Shown one piece after another: positions 4,954 through 5,177 of a stretch of 5,177 nt of DNA. The position numbers were made by a program, and so were the translations under genes. The notes under the pieces were generated by a model that made no database searches, was not told the origin of the DNA, and saw nothing but the letters and a program-made list of their open reading frames with translations. Origin of the DNA: Deltaproteobacteria bacterium (GTDB lineage Bacteria; Desulfobacterota; DSM-4660; Desulfatiglandales; HGW-15); assembly GCA_020342025.1 (NCBI GenBank), contig CP070840.1:2218692-2223868 (forward strand), written 5' to 3'. The stretch's first letter is position 1. Every line of letters begins with the position of its first letter.

Positions 4954-5177
4954 TCAAGAACTTATCTGCTCCTTCTGAAAAAACTTTCTTATTTGACTCC
5001 TGAAAGGAGGCCTGATGACGCCTTTCTCCGTAATAATGGCTGACACATACCTGTTTGGCGTCACATCAAATGCCGGGTTGATGGCCTTCACACCCGGCGG
5101 TCCAATCTCTTTATTTCGGAAATGGCTTATCTCCTCAGAATTTCTCTCTTCAACCGGGATCTCATCACCCGATTTAA
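4954..5177 (-). CDS. mtnA: S-methyl-5-thioribose-1-phosphate isomerase, C-terminal part
   Basis: Only the last 73 residues are in the window; the gene continues beyond its right edge. The enzyme converts 5-methylthioribose-1-phosphate to 5-methylthioribulose-1-phosphate in methionine salvage, in the cytoplasm. The visible part has the family's C-terminal signature: SGDEIPVEER (residues 2-11 of the fragment), IGPPGVKAINPAFDVTP (24-40) and SAIITEKGVIRPPF (45-58), ending in a short basic tail, IRKFFQKEQISS. The eIF-2B alpha/beta/delta-like superfamily also includes ribose-1,5-bisphosphate isomerases, but IPVEER with NPAFDVTP favours MtnA. The catalytic Cys and Asp lie outside the window, so activity cannot be judged. 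It precedes speD on the same strand by 148 nt, which fits salvage of the methylthioadenosine made during spermidine synthesis. Confidence 0.9.
   Translation of the reverse strand, partial: KSGDEIPVEERNSEEISHFRNKEIGPPGVKAINPAFDVTPNRYVSAIITEKGVIRPPFRSQIRKFFQKEQISS

Overview
The window looks like a Desulfobacterota (deltaproteobacterial) chromosome. The basis is moderate GC content, protein wording typical of that group, a short dispersed element with GTCGAAAAA-type ends, and two degenerate 8-bp tandem arrays in the spacers. This assignment is inference. No phage, plasmid, CRISPR, tRNA or rRNA signal is visible, and the genes are ordinary metabolic ones. The less expected material lies in the spacers.

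Layout. At the left edge, reading leftwards out of the window, is the N-terminal part of a secreted branched-chain amino-acid-type ABC substrate-binding protein (1-655, minus). A gene-free stretch of about 590 bp follows (656-1245). It carries that gene's probable promoter, an 8-bp tandem array (752-791), a 194-bp MITE/REP-like repeat with terminal inverted repeats (841-1034) that contains a second nested palindrome, and the promoter of the next gene. Then come biotin synthase bioB (1246-2292, plus), a gap of about 430 bp with only weak signals, and tRNA(Ile)-lysidine synthetase tilS (2727-4118, plus). tilS converges on S-adenosylmethionine decarboxylase speD (4407-4805, minus). The 288-bp gap between them holds a hairpin, a second 8-bp tandem array and another stem-loop. 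Upstream of speD on the same strand is the 3' end of methylthioribose-1-phosphate isomerase mtnA (4954-5177, minus).

How the genes relate. mtnA and speD form a coherent pair. SpeD makes the aminopropyl donor for spermidine, whose use releases 5'-methylthioadenosine, and MtnA catalyses a step of the methionine salvage route that recycles it. The 148-nt spacer between them has two clear stem-loops and may be a processed or regulated junction. bioB appears as a lone biotin gene with its own promoter and no other bio gene in view. tilS is an essential tRNA-modification gene, also likely to have its own promoter. Nothing in the window is convincingly a new system. The best leads are the nested repeat, the two octamer arrays and the structured mtnA-speD junction.
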